From assembly GCF_900116615.1 (NCBI RefSeq), contig NZ_FPBF01000004.1, positions 372,001 to 436,000 on the forward strand: a DNA stretch of 64,000 nt. Reading direction: 5' to 3'. Below are positions 8,829 through 18,266 of this stretch, piece after piece. The first letter of the stretch is position 1; each line of letters begins with the position of its first letter. This DNA comes from Algoriphagus locisalis. GTDB lineage: Bacteria > Bacteroidota > Bacteroidia > Cytophagales > Cyclobacteriaceae. Both the position numbers and the translations under genes were made by a program. The notes under the pieces are model-generated. The model saw only the letters and a list, made by a program, of their open reading frames with translations. It was not told where the DNA came from and searched no databases.

Positions 8829-10661
8829 ATGAAGACCTATTTACGAATTCTCTCTTATGCCAAGCCTTACGGGAAATTCGTGCCTACTTATATTATCTAC
8901 GCCTTCCTTTCCATCGTTTTTGGACTACTGAATTTCACGCTACTGAAGCCACTTTTCGATGTGATCTTCGAGCAGGTGGATCCCGAATCCTTGGCTAAAT
9001 ATGCAGATAAGCCTGAATTCAGCTTTTCTATAGAATATTTCTCCCATCTCTTCAATTACAACTTCCTTCAGGTAGCTGAGGAATACGGGAAGATGGGAAC
9101 GCTGTTTTACGTTTGCATCATCATAGTTCTTTCTGTTTTTCTCTCAAACCTCTTCACTTATTTATCAGGAGTGGTTTTAGCAAAAGTTCGGGCTCTTGTC
9201 ATCAAGAGAATGCGCATGGATATTTTTGAGCATGTCAGCGGATTGCATATTGGGTACTTTTCAAATGAAAGAAAAGGCGATCTGATGTCCAAAATGACCA
9301 ACGATGTGCAGGAAGTGGAAAATACCATTGTACAATCGCTAAGGGTAGTTTTCCGTGAGCCGGCAACAATCATCCTTTACTTCTCGGTGTTATTTTTCAT
9401 GTCGGTGAAACTAACACTGTTCACCATTTTAATCATCCCAATCTCCGGGGCAATCATCGGCGGGATTACTCGAAGACTGAAGAAAAAAGCAGTGCAAAGC
9501 CAGCAATCTCTGGGTAGAATTGTAAATATTCTAGATGAGACTTTAGGTGGCATGCGCGTGATTAAAGCTTTCAATGCTGAGGGTTTTATGAAGAAGAAGT
9601 TTGATGGAGAAACTGATTTCTATGCGGATGTGAATGTTAATATGGCTCGAAAGAATGAGCTTGCCTCCCCTATTTCCCAGTTTCTAGGAGTATTCGTTGT
9701 TGCTGGAATTCTGGTTTACGGTGGAAGCATGGTACTGAGTGGAAACTCTGATTTGGGAGCTTCAGACTTTATCACCTACATCATTATCTTCACTCAGGTG
9801 CTAAATCCTGCCAAAGAAATCTCTCGGGCAGTAAGCAGCATTCAGAGAGGGATTGCATCAGCAGAGCGGGTTTTCACTGTGGTTGACACACCTTCTCAAG
9901 TCACTTCTCCAGCTTCCCCAGCAATTTTAACTAAGTTTGAGCAGGCAGTAGAAGTCAAAAATGTGAGCTTCGCTTACGAAGATCAGCTGGTCTTAAAGGA
10001 TATCAATTTTACACTTGAACGGGGAAAAACCATTGCTCTGGTAGGACCATCTGGGGGAGGAAAATCTACACTTGCTGATCTTGTCCCACGCTTTTATGAT
10101 CCAAGCGCTGGAGAAATTTTACTTGATGGAAATAACCTAAAGGATTTCGATCTAAAAGATCTACGTAGCCTGATGGGAATTGTAACCCAAGAATCCATTC
10201 TTTTCAACGATACAGTTTTCAATAATATCGCATTCGGAGTGGAAGGGGCTACAGAAGCCCAAGTGATGGAAGCAGCAAAAATTGCCAATGCTCATGAATT
10301 TATTGAGAAAATGGAAGATGGCTATCAAACCAGCATAGGGGAACGCGGATCCAAACTTTCAGGTGGACAGCGCCAACGGGTAAGTATTGCGAGAGCAGTC
10401 TTAAAAAATCCTCCAATTTTGATTCTCGACGAGGCAACTTCTGCTTTGGATTCTGAATCTGAGCACTTAGTGCAGGAAGCTTTGACCAAGTTAATGAGTA
10501 ATAGAACTACACTCGTGATTGCACATAGACTAAGCACCATACAATATGCTGACGAGATCTTGGTTATCGAGCGTGGAGAAATCGTACAAAGAGGCACCCA
10601 TACCGATCTGAGCCAAATCGAAGGCTTGTATCAGAAACTTTCTAGTATTCAGTCGGTTTAG
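8829..10661 (+). CDS. MsbA-like ABC exporter (fused TMD-NBD)
   Basis: This is a 610-residue half-transporter with an N-terminal six-helix membrane domain (about residues 15-340) and a C-terminal ATPase. The ATPase has Walker A GPSGGGKST, signature LSGGQRQR, Walker B ILILDEAT and the switch His in VIAHRLST. It resembles MsbA and related lipid or multidrug exporters and would act as a homodimer in the inner membrane. An extended loop between the first two helices carries many charged residues. A small membrane-protein gene follows 29 bp downstream. The substrate cannot be told from sequence. Confidence 0.88.
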   Translation: MKTYLRILSYAKPYGKFVPTYIIYAFLSIVFGLLNFTLLKPLFDVIFEQVDPESLAKYADKPEFSFSIEYFSHLFNYNFLQVAEEYGKMGTLFYVCIIIVLSVFLSNLFTYLSGVVLAKVRALVIKRMRMDIFEHVSGLHIGYFSNERKGDLMSKMTNDVQEVENTIVQSLRVVFREPATIILYFSVLFFMSVKLTLFTILIIPISGAIIGGITRRLKKKAVQSQQSLGRIVNILDETLGGMRVIKAFNAEGFMKKKFDGETDFYADVNVNMARKNELASPISQFLGVFVVAGILVYGGSMVLSGNSDLGASDFITYIIIFTQVLNPAKEISRAVSSIQRGIASAERVFTVVDTPSQVTSPASPAILTKFEQAVEVKNVSFAYEDQLVLKDINFTLERGKTIALVGPSGGGKSTLADLVPRFYDPSAGEILLDGNNLKDFDLKDLRSLMGIVTQESILFNDTVFNNIAFGVEGATEAQVMEAAKIANAHEFIEKMEDGYQTSIGERGSKLSGGQRQRVSIARAVLKNPPILILDEATSALDSESEHLVQEALTKLMSNRTTLVIAHRLSTIQYADEILVIERGEIVQRGTHTDLSQIEGLYQKLSSIQSV

Positions 10662-10690
10662 TATATTCGTTAAAACTAATTTTAAAAACC

Positions 10691-11056
10691 ATGAAAAAAC
10701 TTCACCAAATCCTTCAAATAGCCCTTTTGGTCTATTTTGGTGCTTTTCTTATTTTCTTCATTGCATTCGACACACTTGGTGGACTATTTGGAATGGAAGA
10801 AATCACTTCAGATTCCATGGTCACTATTATTCTCATCGGCCTGATTCTCTTTCTGGCAGCTTGGGGAAGTAGCTATGCCGCATACAACAGTTTGTCAAGT
10901 ACTATCAAGAAAATGGAAAATGACATGAACGGGCTAAAGGCTAAAATCTATGATTTTGAGCACCCGAGAACTCCAGCTTCTCCGAAGCCTTCCATTCCTA
11001 CAAAACCAACGGATTCGGATCCTAGCAATCTTCCTCCGAGACAAAATATCACCTAA
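10691..11056 (+). CDS. Small two-helix membrane protein of unknown function
   Basis: I do not recognise a named family. The 121-residue protein has two predicted membrane helices (about residues 9-30 and 44-64), a short amphipathic segment, and a Pro/Ser/Thr-rich tail (TPASPKPSIPTKPTDSDPSN). It sits 29 bp after the ABC exporter and is followed by a strong terminator, so it is probably co-transcribed with the exporter. Confidence 0.7.
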   Translation: MKKLHQILQIALLVYFGAFLIFFIAFDTLGGLFGMEEITSDSMVTIILIGLILFLAAWGSSYAAYNSLSSTIKKMENDMNGLKAKIYDFEHPRTPASPKPSIPTKPTDSDPSNLPPRQNIT

Positions 11057-11089
11057 TCTCCATTGTGTTGGATTAGTAAAAACTTAGAA

Positions 11090-11117
11090 AGGAAACTCCC
11101 AAAGTTTCCTTTTTTTT
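11090..11117 (+). terminator. Rho-independent terminator
   Basis: Arms AGGAAACT and AGTTTCCT are separated by CCCAA and followed by seven T. It closes the ABC exporter/membrane protein unit. Confidence 0.88.
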
Positions 11118-11237
11118 ATGAAAATATCATGTGGATTGGGGATTCCTTGGTAGAATTTGACTGAAAAATACCATCGGGTTTCAAGCGCTTTTTTCAAATT
11201 TACTTTTCGTAAAAAAAACCAAAAAGAAACACGTACC

Positions 11238-12938
11238 ATGAACTCCCTGACAGTCTTGAAAATAAAAAACCATCCTCTTTTGTTGTCGGTATTCGCTTTG
11301 GTTTTGGCTTTTTCCTGCACTACAAAACCAGTCGAAGAAAAAACAAAAGCTCCTAATATCATCCTGGTTTTAGCAGATGATTTAGGGTTTTCAGACTTGG
11401 GGAGTTTTGGAGGGGAGATTCAAACCCCGAATCTAGACTGGCTGGCAAGTCAAGGAATTCGTTTTACCCAATTTTACAATACATCCCGCTGTTGTCCGAC
11501 TAGAGCTTCTTTACTCACAGGACTCTATAATCACCAAGCTGGAATCGGTCAGATGACCACAGACACTGGGCAAGAAGCTTACCGAGGCCATATTTCCAAT
11601 TCGGCAGTAACAATCGCAGAGGTTTTGAAAAGCTCAGGATATCGTACCGGCATGGTTGGGAAATGGCATGTTTCCAATACAGTGGTTCAAGACACACCTG
11701 AAAAGCAACTGGCTTGGCTGAATCATCAGGAACAGCACCCGCTTTTTTCACCAATTGAGCAATACCCTACTAATCGTGGCTTTGAGAAGTACTTTGGGAA
11801 TATTTGGGGTGTGGTCGATTTCTTTGACCCTTTTAGCTTAGTCAATGGCACAGAGCCTGTGACTGAAGTTCCAGAGAACTATTACCACACGGACGCTATC
11901 AACGACACGGCATCTGTTTATATCCGTGAATTTGCCAAGCAGGACAAACCATTTTTCCTCTATGTAGCCCACACCGCTCCGCATTGGCCGCTCCATGCTT
12001 TGCCGGAGGATATAGAAAAATACAAAGACACTTATAAAGTAGGCTGGGATAAGATCAGAGAAAATCGATATAAAAAATTGATTGAGTTGGGAATTATCGA
12101 TGAGGCTTCCTATCCGCTTTCTGAAAGATGGGAAAATGAACTGAGTTGGGAAGATAATCCAGACAAAGAATTTGACGCAAGAGCCATGGCTGTTCATGCA
12201 GCGATGATCGATAATATGGATCAGGGAATTGGAAGAATTATAGAAACGCTCAAGGAAACCGGTCAGCTGGAAAATACCCTGATCGTGTTTCTCAGTGATA
12301 ATGGCGCAAGCTCCGAAAGCAGCATGCGCTATGGTCCAGGTTTTGATCGACCGAGCCAAACCCGAAAAGGTGAGCCAATTGCTTACCCAGTTGACAAAGA
12401 CGTGATGCCTGGCCCGCAGACAACTTTCACCTCTATCGGACAGCGCTGGTCCAATGTATCGAACACGCCGTTCCGCTATTGGAAAATGGAATCTTTCGAA
12501 GGTGGAGTCCACACGCCGATGATCGCATTTTGGCCTGCTGGAATCAGCGCAAAAAAAGGAAGTATTTCAAACCAAATCGGACATGTAATGGATTTCATGG
12601 CAACATTCATAGATGCTGCAGGAGCTGAATATCCAAGTGATTTTGCAGGCAATAAAATAATACCGATTGCAGGAAAAAGTTTGCTTCCTGTATTCCAGGG
12701 GAAAGAGCGGGAAGGCCACCCTCTGCTTTTCAACGAGCATGAAGGAGGAAGATCTGTACGGACGAAGGAATGGAAGTTAGTAACACTGGATGCCAGAGAA
12801 CCATGGCAGCTTTTTGATATCAGAAATGACCAAACAGAGACTAAAAATGTGGCTGAGGAGAATCCTTCGATTGTACATGAACTCGATAGCCTTTGGCAAA
12901 AATGGGCAGAAGAGAATCAGGTAATCCCTAAACCATAG
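11238..12938 (+). CDS. Formylglycine-dependent arylsulfatase, secreted
   Basis: This is a sulfatase of the alkaline-phosphatase superfamily. The CxPxR formylglycine motif occurs as CCPTR, with the modified cysteine at residue 85, inside RCCPTRASLLTG. Metal ligands are visible in ILVLADDLG and in FLSDNG. I start at the ATG at 11238, which gives a clean signal peptide ending LVLAFSC; Cys27 makes a lipoprotein likely though the lipobox is imperfect. The open frame extends 27 codons upstream with no family match. No sulfatase-maturing enzyme or polysaccharide-utilisation locus is next to it, so the sulfated substrate is unknown. Confidence 0.92.
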   Translation: MNSLTVLKIKNHPLLLSVFALVLAFSCTTKPVEEKTKAPNIILVLADDLGFSDLGSFGGEIQTPNLDWLASQGIRFTQFYNTSRCCPTRASLLTGLYNHQAGIGQMTTDTGQEAYRGHISNSAVTIAEVLKSSGYRTGMVGKWHVSNTVVQDTPEKQLAWLNHQEQHPLFSPIEQYPTNRGFEKYFGNIWGVVDFFDPFSLVNGTEPVTEVPENYYHTDAINDTASVYIREFAKQDKPFFLYVAHTAPHWPLHALPEDIEKYKDTYKVGWDKIRENRYKKLIELGIIDEASYPLSERWENELSWEDNPDKEFDARAMAVHAAMIDNMDQGIGRIIETLKETGQLENTLIVFLSDNGASSESSMRYGPGFDRPSQTRKGEPIAYPVDKDVMPGPQTTFTSIGQRWSNVSNTPFRYWKMESFEGGVHTPMIAFWPAGISAKKGSISNQIGHVMDFMATFIDAAGAEYPSDFAGNKIIPIAGKSLLPVFQGKEREGHPLLFNEHEGGRSVRTKEWKLVTLDAREPWQLFDIRNDQTETKNVAEENPSIVHELDSLWQKWAEENQVIPKP

Positions 12939-13019
12939 GCTTCTTTATTCCAGTGATTGACCTTAAAAGTAAATTTTCAGGTTTCAATAAGACTTTAATT
13001 TTCTTAAAACCTTATATTG

Positions 13020-13046
13020 AGGAAACCATTTGGGTTTCCTTTTTTT
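13020..13046 (+). terminator. Rho-independent terminator of the sulfatase gene
   Basis: Arms AGGAAACC and GGTTTCCT with loop ATTTG are followed by six T. It ends 8 bp before the yifB ATG, so yifB must use a promoter overlapping this site or a very short leader. Confidence 0.85.
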
Positions 13047-13053
13047 GTAAAAT

Positions 13054-14592
13054 ATGGTAGCTAAAACTTTTGGAAGCGCAGTATCAGGCGTAGATGCGAA
13101 TATCATCACCATTGAGGTGAATGTGGGACAAGGAACAAGCTTTTTCATGGTAGGTCTACCTGACTCAGCCGTGAAAGAATCCCAGCAGCGGGTAGAGAGT
13201 GCCTTGAAGTACTTCGGTTATCGAATGCCCCGGCAAAAAGTAGTCATCAACCTCGCTCCCGCAGATGTCAGAAAGGAAGGATCTGCTTATGACTTGCCCA
13301 TTGCCATGGGAATCTTACAAGCTTCAGAGCAAGTAGAGTTTCCAGCATTGGGAGATTATGTCATCATGGGAGAGCTTTCACTGGATGGAAATCTTCGACC
13401 GATCAAGGGTGTATTGCCCATTGCGATTGAGGCCAGAAAGAAAGGTTTCAAAGGTTTTATTCTCCCTGTTGAAAATGCCAAGGAAGCATCGATTGTCAAT
13501 AGTTTGGATATTATCGGTGTGGAAACGATGCAGCAAGCCACAGACTTTTTGATGGGTGAGTTGCAAATAGAACCTTTGGTGACAGACACCAGAGAGATTT
13601 TTTATCATTCGCTCGATGATATCGAGTTCGACTTTGCAGATGTGCAAGGTCAGGAAAACATCAAGCGGGCAATGGAAATCGCAGCGGCCGGTGGCCATAA
13701 TGTGATCATGATAGGACCTCCGGGAGCAGGTAAAACCATGCTTGCTAAGCGACTTCCTTCGATTCTTCCTCCTCTGACTCTGGTAGAAGCGTTAGAAACT
13801 ACAAAAATCCACTCCGTCGCCGGAAAGCTTGGAAAGAACGGTTCCCTTCTCGCCAATCGCCCTTTTCGTTCACCGCACCATACCATCAGCGACGTCGCAT
13901 TAGTAGGCGGAGGAGGAAACCCTCAGCCTGGCGAGATTTCTTTGGCTCATAATGGCGTGTTGTTTTTGGATGAATTGCCCGAGTTCAAGCGAACAGTGCT
14001 GGAAGTCATGCGCCAACCGCTTGAGGAACGACGTGTCACCATTTCCAGAGCAAAAGTTTCTGTGGATTTCCCAGCTAATTTTATGCTGATTGCCTCTATG
14101 AATCCTTGTCCTTGTGGGTATTACAATCATCCTGAGAAAGAGTGCGTCTGTGGCCCAGGCATCGTGCAGCGCTATTTGAATAAGGTATCTGGCCCACTTC
14201 TGGATCGCATAGATCTCCATGTAGAAGTGACTCCAGTCAAGTTTGACGAGATGACCTCCACCCGAAAAACAGAATCCAGCAAGGAAATCCGGGAACGTGT
14301 TATCAAAGGAAGAGAAAAACAAAAGGAAAGATTTAAGGGAAATCCCGAGGTTTTCTGCAATGCTATGATGCCTTCGCACCTTACTAAGCAGATCTGCCAA
14401 ATCAATGAAGCAGGCAAAATGCTGCTGAAAACCGCCATGGAAAGATTGGGATTATCAGCAAGGGCGTATGATAGAATTTTAAAAGTGGCCAGAACCATCG
14501 CAGACATCTCCGGATCTGAGGAAATCAAAGTTGAGCATCTTGCCGAAGCGATACAGTATAGGAGTCTGGATAGAGAAGGCTGGGCGGGATAG
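13054..14592 (+). CDS. YifB/ComM-family AAA+ ATPase (Mg-chelatase-like)
   Basis: The 512-residue protein has the N-terminal ChlI-like region (residues 1-170), then an AAA+ Mg-chelatase domain with Walker A GPPGAGKT and Walker B VLFLDELPEF, and a C-terminal helical domain. A cysteine cluster NPCPCGY...CVC is present. ComM of this family drives branch migration in natural transformation of Gram-negatives. The function in Bacteroidota is inferred only. It stands alone between the sulfatase terminator and the transposase element. Confidence 0.9.
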   Translation: MVAKTFGSAVSGVDANIITIEVNVGQGTSFFMVGLPDSAVKESQQRVESALKYFGYRMPRQKVVINLAPADVRKEGSAYDLPIAMGILQASEQVEFPALGDYVIMGELSLDGNLRPIKGVLPIAIEARKKGFKGFILPVENAKEASIVNSLDIIGVETMQQATDFLMGELQIEPLVTDTREIFYHSLDDIEFDFADVQGQENIKRAMEIAAAGGHNVIMIGPPGAGKTMLAKRLPSILPPLTLVEALETTKIHSVAGKLGKNGSLLANRPFRSPHHTISDVALVGGGGNPQPGEISLAHNGVLFLDELPEFKRTVLEVMRQPLEERRVTISRAKVSVDFPANFMLIASMNPCPCGYYNHPEKECVCGPGIVQRYLNKVSGPLLDRIDLHVEVTPVKFDEMTSTRKTESSKEIRERVIKGREKQKERFKGNPEVFCNAMMPSHLTKQICQINEAGKMLLKTAMERLGLSARAYDRILKVARTIADISGSEEIKVEHLAEAIQYRSLDREGWAG

Positions 14593-14608
14593 AAATTTGA
14601 AAAAATAT

Positions 14609-14870
14609 GAATAGAGCTGTACCTAAAGGCACAGCAAAGAAATTATGGTTCATATTTCTGCCCATAGCTTGCCCCAAAAGGGGCTAATAGAATTATGAAA
14701 CAATTTTTGGAATGATCCTAAACGAGAAATTAAAAAAATGCATTCTAAAGCAATTCGACCTTGTCAACCCAACCTTTAACCCATCTAGTTACTTGGTCCC
14801 GTCAGGGACTAACTATGGGTAGAATTAAATCAAAACAGGAAACAGCCGTGCCGTCAGGTACGGCTCTAAA
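14609..14870. repeat. Copy 1 of a ~262-bp nested-palindrome element
   Basis: This non-coding element matches 15338-15602 nearly base for base in large parts. Its outer arms are 14613-14635 (AGAGCTGTACCTAAAGGCAC...) and 14845-14867 (...GTCAGGTACGGCTCT), which pair with few mismatches. Inside are arms CCCATAG (14661) and CTATGGG (14813), a perfect hairpin GCCCCAAAAGGGGC at 14671-14684, and GTCCCGTCAGGGAC at 14796-14809. The layout resembles REP/BIME palindromes used by Y1 transposases. Confidence 0.85.
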
Positions 14871-14881
14871 ATTTTTCAATC

Positions 14882-15343
14882 ATGGCAAACACATACACCC
14901 AAATTCATATTCAAGCAGTATTTGCTGTCCAAAATAGAGTATCCTTGGTTCAGCCTCTGTGGAAAGAAGAATTATATAAATACCTTTCTTCTATCGCTTC
15001 AAAATACGGGCACAAGGTTTTGCAAATAAATGGAATGCCCGATCATGTGCATCTTTTAATGGGTTTTCGACCCACTCAGGCACTTTCAGATTTAATGCAA
15101 GAGTTGAAAGAAGATTCGTCAAAGTGGATTAATATACGAGGATTTGTAAAAGGGAAATTCTCGTGGCAAGCCGGATATGGAGCATTTTCATATAGTAAAG
15201 ACCAAGTCCCAAGAGTAATCAAATACATTCAAAACCAAGAAAATCATCACAAAAGAAAATCCTTTTTGGAAGAGTATGAAGAATTATTGAAAACTCATCA
15301 AATTGAATACGATAAGCGATATATCTTTAAATCAATAGAATAG
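14882..15343 (+). CDS. Y1 (HUH) transposase, IS200/IS605-REP family
   Basis: This single-domain 153-residue protein is a Y1 rolling-circle-type transposase that cuts single-stranded DNA at hairpins. The HUH metal motif is MPDHVHLLMG near residue 57. The C-terminal GYGAFSYSKDQV...YIQNQENHH segment holds the likely catalytic tyrosine and the metal-ligand glutamine/histidines. The gene appears intact. Its stop codon lies inside the left end of the downstream palindromic repeat, so gene and repeat form one unit. Confidence 0.92.
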   Translation: MANTYTQIHIQAVFAVQNRVSLVQPLWKEELYKYLSSIASKYGHKVLQINGMPDHVHLLMGFRPTQALSDLMQELKEDSSKWINIRGFVKGKFSWQAGYGAFSYSKDQVPRVIKYIQNQENHHKRKSFLEEYEELLKTHQIEYDKRYIFKSIE

Positions 15344-15602
15344 AGCTGTACCTAAAGGCACAGCGAAGAAATTATGATTCATATTTCTACCCATAGCTTG
15401 CCCCAAAAGGGGCAAATAGAATAATGAAAAAATTTTGGAAATAATCCTAAATAAGGAATTAAACAAAATGCATTCTATGGAAAATAGACCTTGTCAACCC
15501 AACTTTTACCCCATGTTGGTATTTAGTCCCGCTAGGGACACACTATGGGTAGAAATAGAATTTATCATGAACCTGCCGTGCCTTTAGGTACGGCGCTATA
15601 AA
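15338..15602. repeat. Copy 2 of the nested-palindrome element
   Basis: This is the second direct copy. Outer arms are 15342-15364 and 15575-15597. The inner arms CTACCCATAG (15387-15396) and CTATGGGTAG (15543-15552) pair perfectly. The hairpin GCCCCAAAAGGGGC is at 15400-15413, and a GTCCCGCTAGGGAC hairpin follows. Substitutions relative to copy 1 often keep pairing (GTGCCTTTAGGTAC against GTGCCGTCAGGTAC with matching left arm changes only in part), which suggests structure matters. Confidence 0.85.
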
Positions 15603-15616
15603 ACATACATTTATTT

Positions 15617-16063
15617 ATGACCCCAGAAATCATCCTACGATACCTACATTTCATCAGCATTTTTGCAATTGTCGGATCATTGGTCTCAGAGCATCTTTTG
15701 CTTAAAAAGGAACTAACACGAAAAGAAATCAAACGGCTGGCAACCATCGACGGGGTTTATGGAATGGCAGCTCTGACTCTATTGGCAGTAGGGCTCACAC
15801 TTTGGCTGGGAGGATATGGGAAGCCAAGTGATTTCTACTCGCTGAATTTCATCTTCCATATTAAAATCACACTCTTCGCCACTATTGGGATTTTATCTAT
15901 TTACCCAACTGTCTTTTTCATCAAAAACAGAAAAGGAAGCCCAGATGAACTTGTTCAAATCCCAAAAACAATCTTTATGCTCCTGAGGTTAGAACTTCTC
16001 ATCTTGTTTATTATTCCGCTTCTTGCTGGACTAATGGCAAAAGGAATTGGGTACTTTGGCTAA
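15617..16063 (+). CDS. Four-helix membrane protein, DUF2214-like
   Basis: The 148-residue protein has four hydrophobic helices with a conserved His in the first (ILRYLHFISIFAIVGSLVSEH) and a motif GVYGMAALTLLAVGLTLW in the second. This resembles the DUF2214 / CopD-like membrane family, which may bind heme or metal by its histidines. That role is inference. It starts 15 bp after the palindromic repeat and stops 70 bp before the metallo-hydrolase gene. Confidence 0.7.
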   Translation: MTPEIILRYLHFISIFAIVGSLVSEHLLLKKELTRKEIKRLATIDGVYGMAALTLLAVGLTLWLGGYGKPSDFYSLNFIFHIKITLFATIGILSIYPTVFFIKNRKGSPDELVQIPKTIFMLLRLELLILFIIPLLAGLMAKGIGYFG

Positions 16064-16133
16064 CTCCTCCTTATTTGACTTCGCCCAAGCCTTTCTTTAT
16101 AATAATTTGAACACAAATCTTTCCTTAACTAGT

Positions 16134-16868
16134 ATGAAATATCTATCCCTACTTCTTCTTTTTATTTCCTTTGGAGCATTTGCCCAGGATAAAATCCCCG
16201 CCAAAAAGGGAGACGTGATCATCAACCCAATCACTCACGGTACGCTAGTGCTAGAGCATGACAACCAAATAATTTACGTGGACCCTTATGGCGGCGCTGC
16301 TGCTTTCGAAGGACAGAAAAAACCAACATTGGTGCTGATCACAGACATTCACGGCGATCACCTCAATCAAGAAACGTTAGATGGCTTGGACCTTTCTGTG
16401 GCAACTATCATTGCTCCGCAAGCTGTAGCAGACAAGCTTACAGCAGGCACAGGGAAAGAGTTAGTCATTCTTGGAAACAACCAATCGAAAACCATCAATG
16501 GGATCAAAATAGAGGCCTTACCAATGTACAACCTCCCTGAAAGTCCTGAAGCTCCCCACACCAAAGGTCGAGGAAACGGATACATTGTTCACTTAGGCGG
16601 TAAGCAATTTTACATATCGGGCGATACAGAAGATATTGCAGAAATGCGAGCGCTGAAAAATATTGATGTAGCTTTCGTCTGTATGAACTTGCCTTATACC
16701 ATGGATGTAGATCAGGCGGCAAGTGCTGTTTCTGAGTTCAAACCTGGGATTGTCTATCCTTATCACTACAGAGGAACAAATGGGTTGAGCGATGTAGAAA
16801 AGTTTAAGACCTTAGTCAATGAATCCGCTCCTCAGGTGGATGTACGCTTGAGAAATTGGTACAATTAA
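16134..16868 (+). CDS. Secreted metallo-beta-lactamase-fold hydrolase (UlaG-like)
   Basis: I start at the ATG at 16134, which opens a clean signal peptide (MKYLSLLLLFISFGAFAQ); the longer frame to 16047 overlaps the previous gene. The mature domain has the MBL fold: VDPYGG, the metal motif ITDIHGDHLN, YISGDTED and a late PYHYRG. The usual HxHxDH appears as DxHxDH, so the first histidine is an aspartate; UlaG-like relatives show such variants. The substrate is unknown. The gene converges with the PLP-enzyme gene across a shared terminator. Confidence 0.82.
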   Translation: MKYLSLLLLFISFGAFAQDKIPAKKGDVIINPITHGTLVLEHDNQIIYVDPYGGAAAFEGQKKPTLVLITDIHGDHLNQETLDGLDLSVATIIAPQAVADKLTAGTGKELVILGNNQSKTINGIKIEALPMYNLPESPEAPHTKGRGNGYIVHLGGKQFYISGDTEDIAEMRALKNIDVAFVCMNLPYTMDVDQAASAVSEFKPGIVYPYHYRGTNGLSDVEKFKTLVNESAPQVDVRLRNWYN

Positions 16869-16878
16869 AATCGAAAAA

Positions 16879-16914
16879 AGAGGGAGTAGATCAATATCTA
16901 TTCCCTCTTTTTTT
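16879..16914. terminator. Bidirectional terminator between convergent genes
   Basis: Thirteen-base arms AGAGGGAGTAGAT and ATCTATTCCCTCT pair with one G-T wobble around CAAT. A-rich sequence precedes and a T run follows, so it serves the hydrolase gene and the oppositely oriented PLP-enzyme gene, whose stop codon lies within its T run. Confidence 0.9.
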
Positions 16915-18013
16915 AGTGTAAGGCCTCTTCTAAATCCTCCAACAGATCATATAAATGCTCCAGACCTACTGAAACCCGGATCAAATTCTGAGGAGTTAAA
17001 GTATCTGGACCTTCAGAAGCAGCCCTCCGCTCGATCAGACTTTCTACTCCCCCTAGACTTGTGGCATTAGTAAAGTATTTAAGCTTGGAAATGACTAGAT
17101 CTGCCTCTTCGGCTCCACCTTTCACCTGAAAAGACAGGATTCCTCCAAATCCCGTCATCTGATTCGCCGCAATTAAATGCCCTGGATGTGTTTTCAATCC
17201 AGGATAATAAACCTTCTCAACAGACTCATGGGTTGATAGGAAATTGGCCAGAACTATCGCATGCTCAGCATGACCTTTCATACGGTAAGGCAAAGTTTTG
17301 ATACTTCTACATAGGTAGTAGCAATCCATCGGCGAAGGTACAGCGCCTCCACTGACCTGCACATTTTTCACTTTCTCCCAAAAAGCATCCTTTTCTTTGG
17401 TAATCAATGCTCCTCCCATAATATCCGAATGCCCGCCAAAATACTTGGTGCTGGAATGCATGACGATATCAGCACCAAAATCAATCGGGTTTTGAAAAAC
17501 CGGAGTAGCAAAAGTATTATCGCAGGCTACCATCGCTCCTTTTTCCTTCGCCAAATTTGACACAGCCGCGATATCCGTGATCTTCAACAATGGATTTGAT
17601 GGAGTCTCAATCCAAACAAGCTTTGTATTTGGTTTGAAAGCTTGTTTTATCTTTTCCAAATCAGTCATATCCACAAATGTGGCTTCCAGCACACCTTTGA
17701 AAAGTGAAAGAATGGCATTTTTCAAACCATGATACATATCATCTGGGGCAATGATATGTGAACCTGGCTCCAGCGCCTGAAAAACAGAAACTCCAGCCGC
17801 ATTTCCGGAAGAAAACGCAGCAGCGTCGGCACCTTTTTCCAAACCAGCCAATAAGCGCTCCAAGGCATGGCGATTGGGATTATTTGCCCGGGCATAGATC
17901 ATCGACTCTGGCTGATGAACAAACGTAGTGCTTAGCGTGATCGGCTGTATAACTGGTTTCTCTGAATCTGTGACAATATTTCCTCCGTGGATGGCGAGTG
18001 TTTCGAGTTTCAT
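16913..18013 (-). CDS. Cys/Met-metabolism PLP enzyme (cystathionine gamma-synthase / gamma-lyase family)
   Basis: This 366-residue aldolase-superfamily enzyme carries the PLP lysine in MHSSTKYFGGHSD. Other family marks are FSSGNAAGVSVFQAL, the WIETPSNPLLKI strand and VYYPGLKTHPGH. Family members run trans-sulfuration or methionine gamma-lyase reactions. Sequence alone does not separate MetB, MetC-like or MGL activity. It is monocistronic and closed by the shared terminator. Confidence 0.88.
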   Translation of the reverse strand: MKLETLAIHGGNIVTDSEKPVIQPITLSTTFVHQPESMIYARANNPNRHALERLLAGLEKGADAAAFSSGNAAGVSVFQALEPGSHIIAPDDMYHGLKNAILSLFKGVLEATFVDMTDLEKIKQAFKPNTKLVWIETPSNPLLKITDIAAVSNLAKEKGAMVACDNTFATPVFQNPIDFGADIVMHSSTKYFGGHSDIMGGALITKEKDAFWEKVKNVQVSGGAVPSPMDCYYLCRSIKTLPYRMKGHAEHAIVLANFLSTHESVEKVYYPGLKTHPGHLIAANQMTGFGGILSFQVKGGAEEADLVISKLKYFTNATSLGGVESLIERRAASEGPDTLTPQNLIRVSVGLEHLYDLLEDLEEALH

Positions 18014-18266
18014 ATGATTAAAATTTGTCTTTTAAAGGCAATATGGAATCTCGCATGGGAGATAATCATCCCAGTGTGTAACTTTTTAGTCATGCTCGAT
18101 TTCATATGATCATTGTTAATACTTGCAAATGACAGAGTTTGAAATTACCATAAATTCCTTGCCTGAGAAAAGATTTTGTAAAATGGCATAAGTCTGGAAA
18201 AAAAACTTTGAGTTCCATTCCAACCTTTTGCGCACCAAGCTACTCTTTTAGATAGAAGCATCTGCT

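Larger units (their letters stand above)
14609..15602 (+). mobile_element. Transposase bracketed by two direct copies of a palindromic element
   Basis: The unit is repeat, Y1 transposase gene, repeat, with the repeats in direct orientation about 729 bp apart. The left copy ends 11 bp before the transposase ATG and the right copy begins inside its last codons. This looks like an IS200/IS605-related or REP-associated transposase with its substrate palindromes. No target-site duplication was sought beyond the repeats, since Y1 elements do not make one. Confidence 0.75.
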
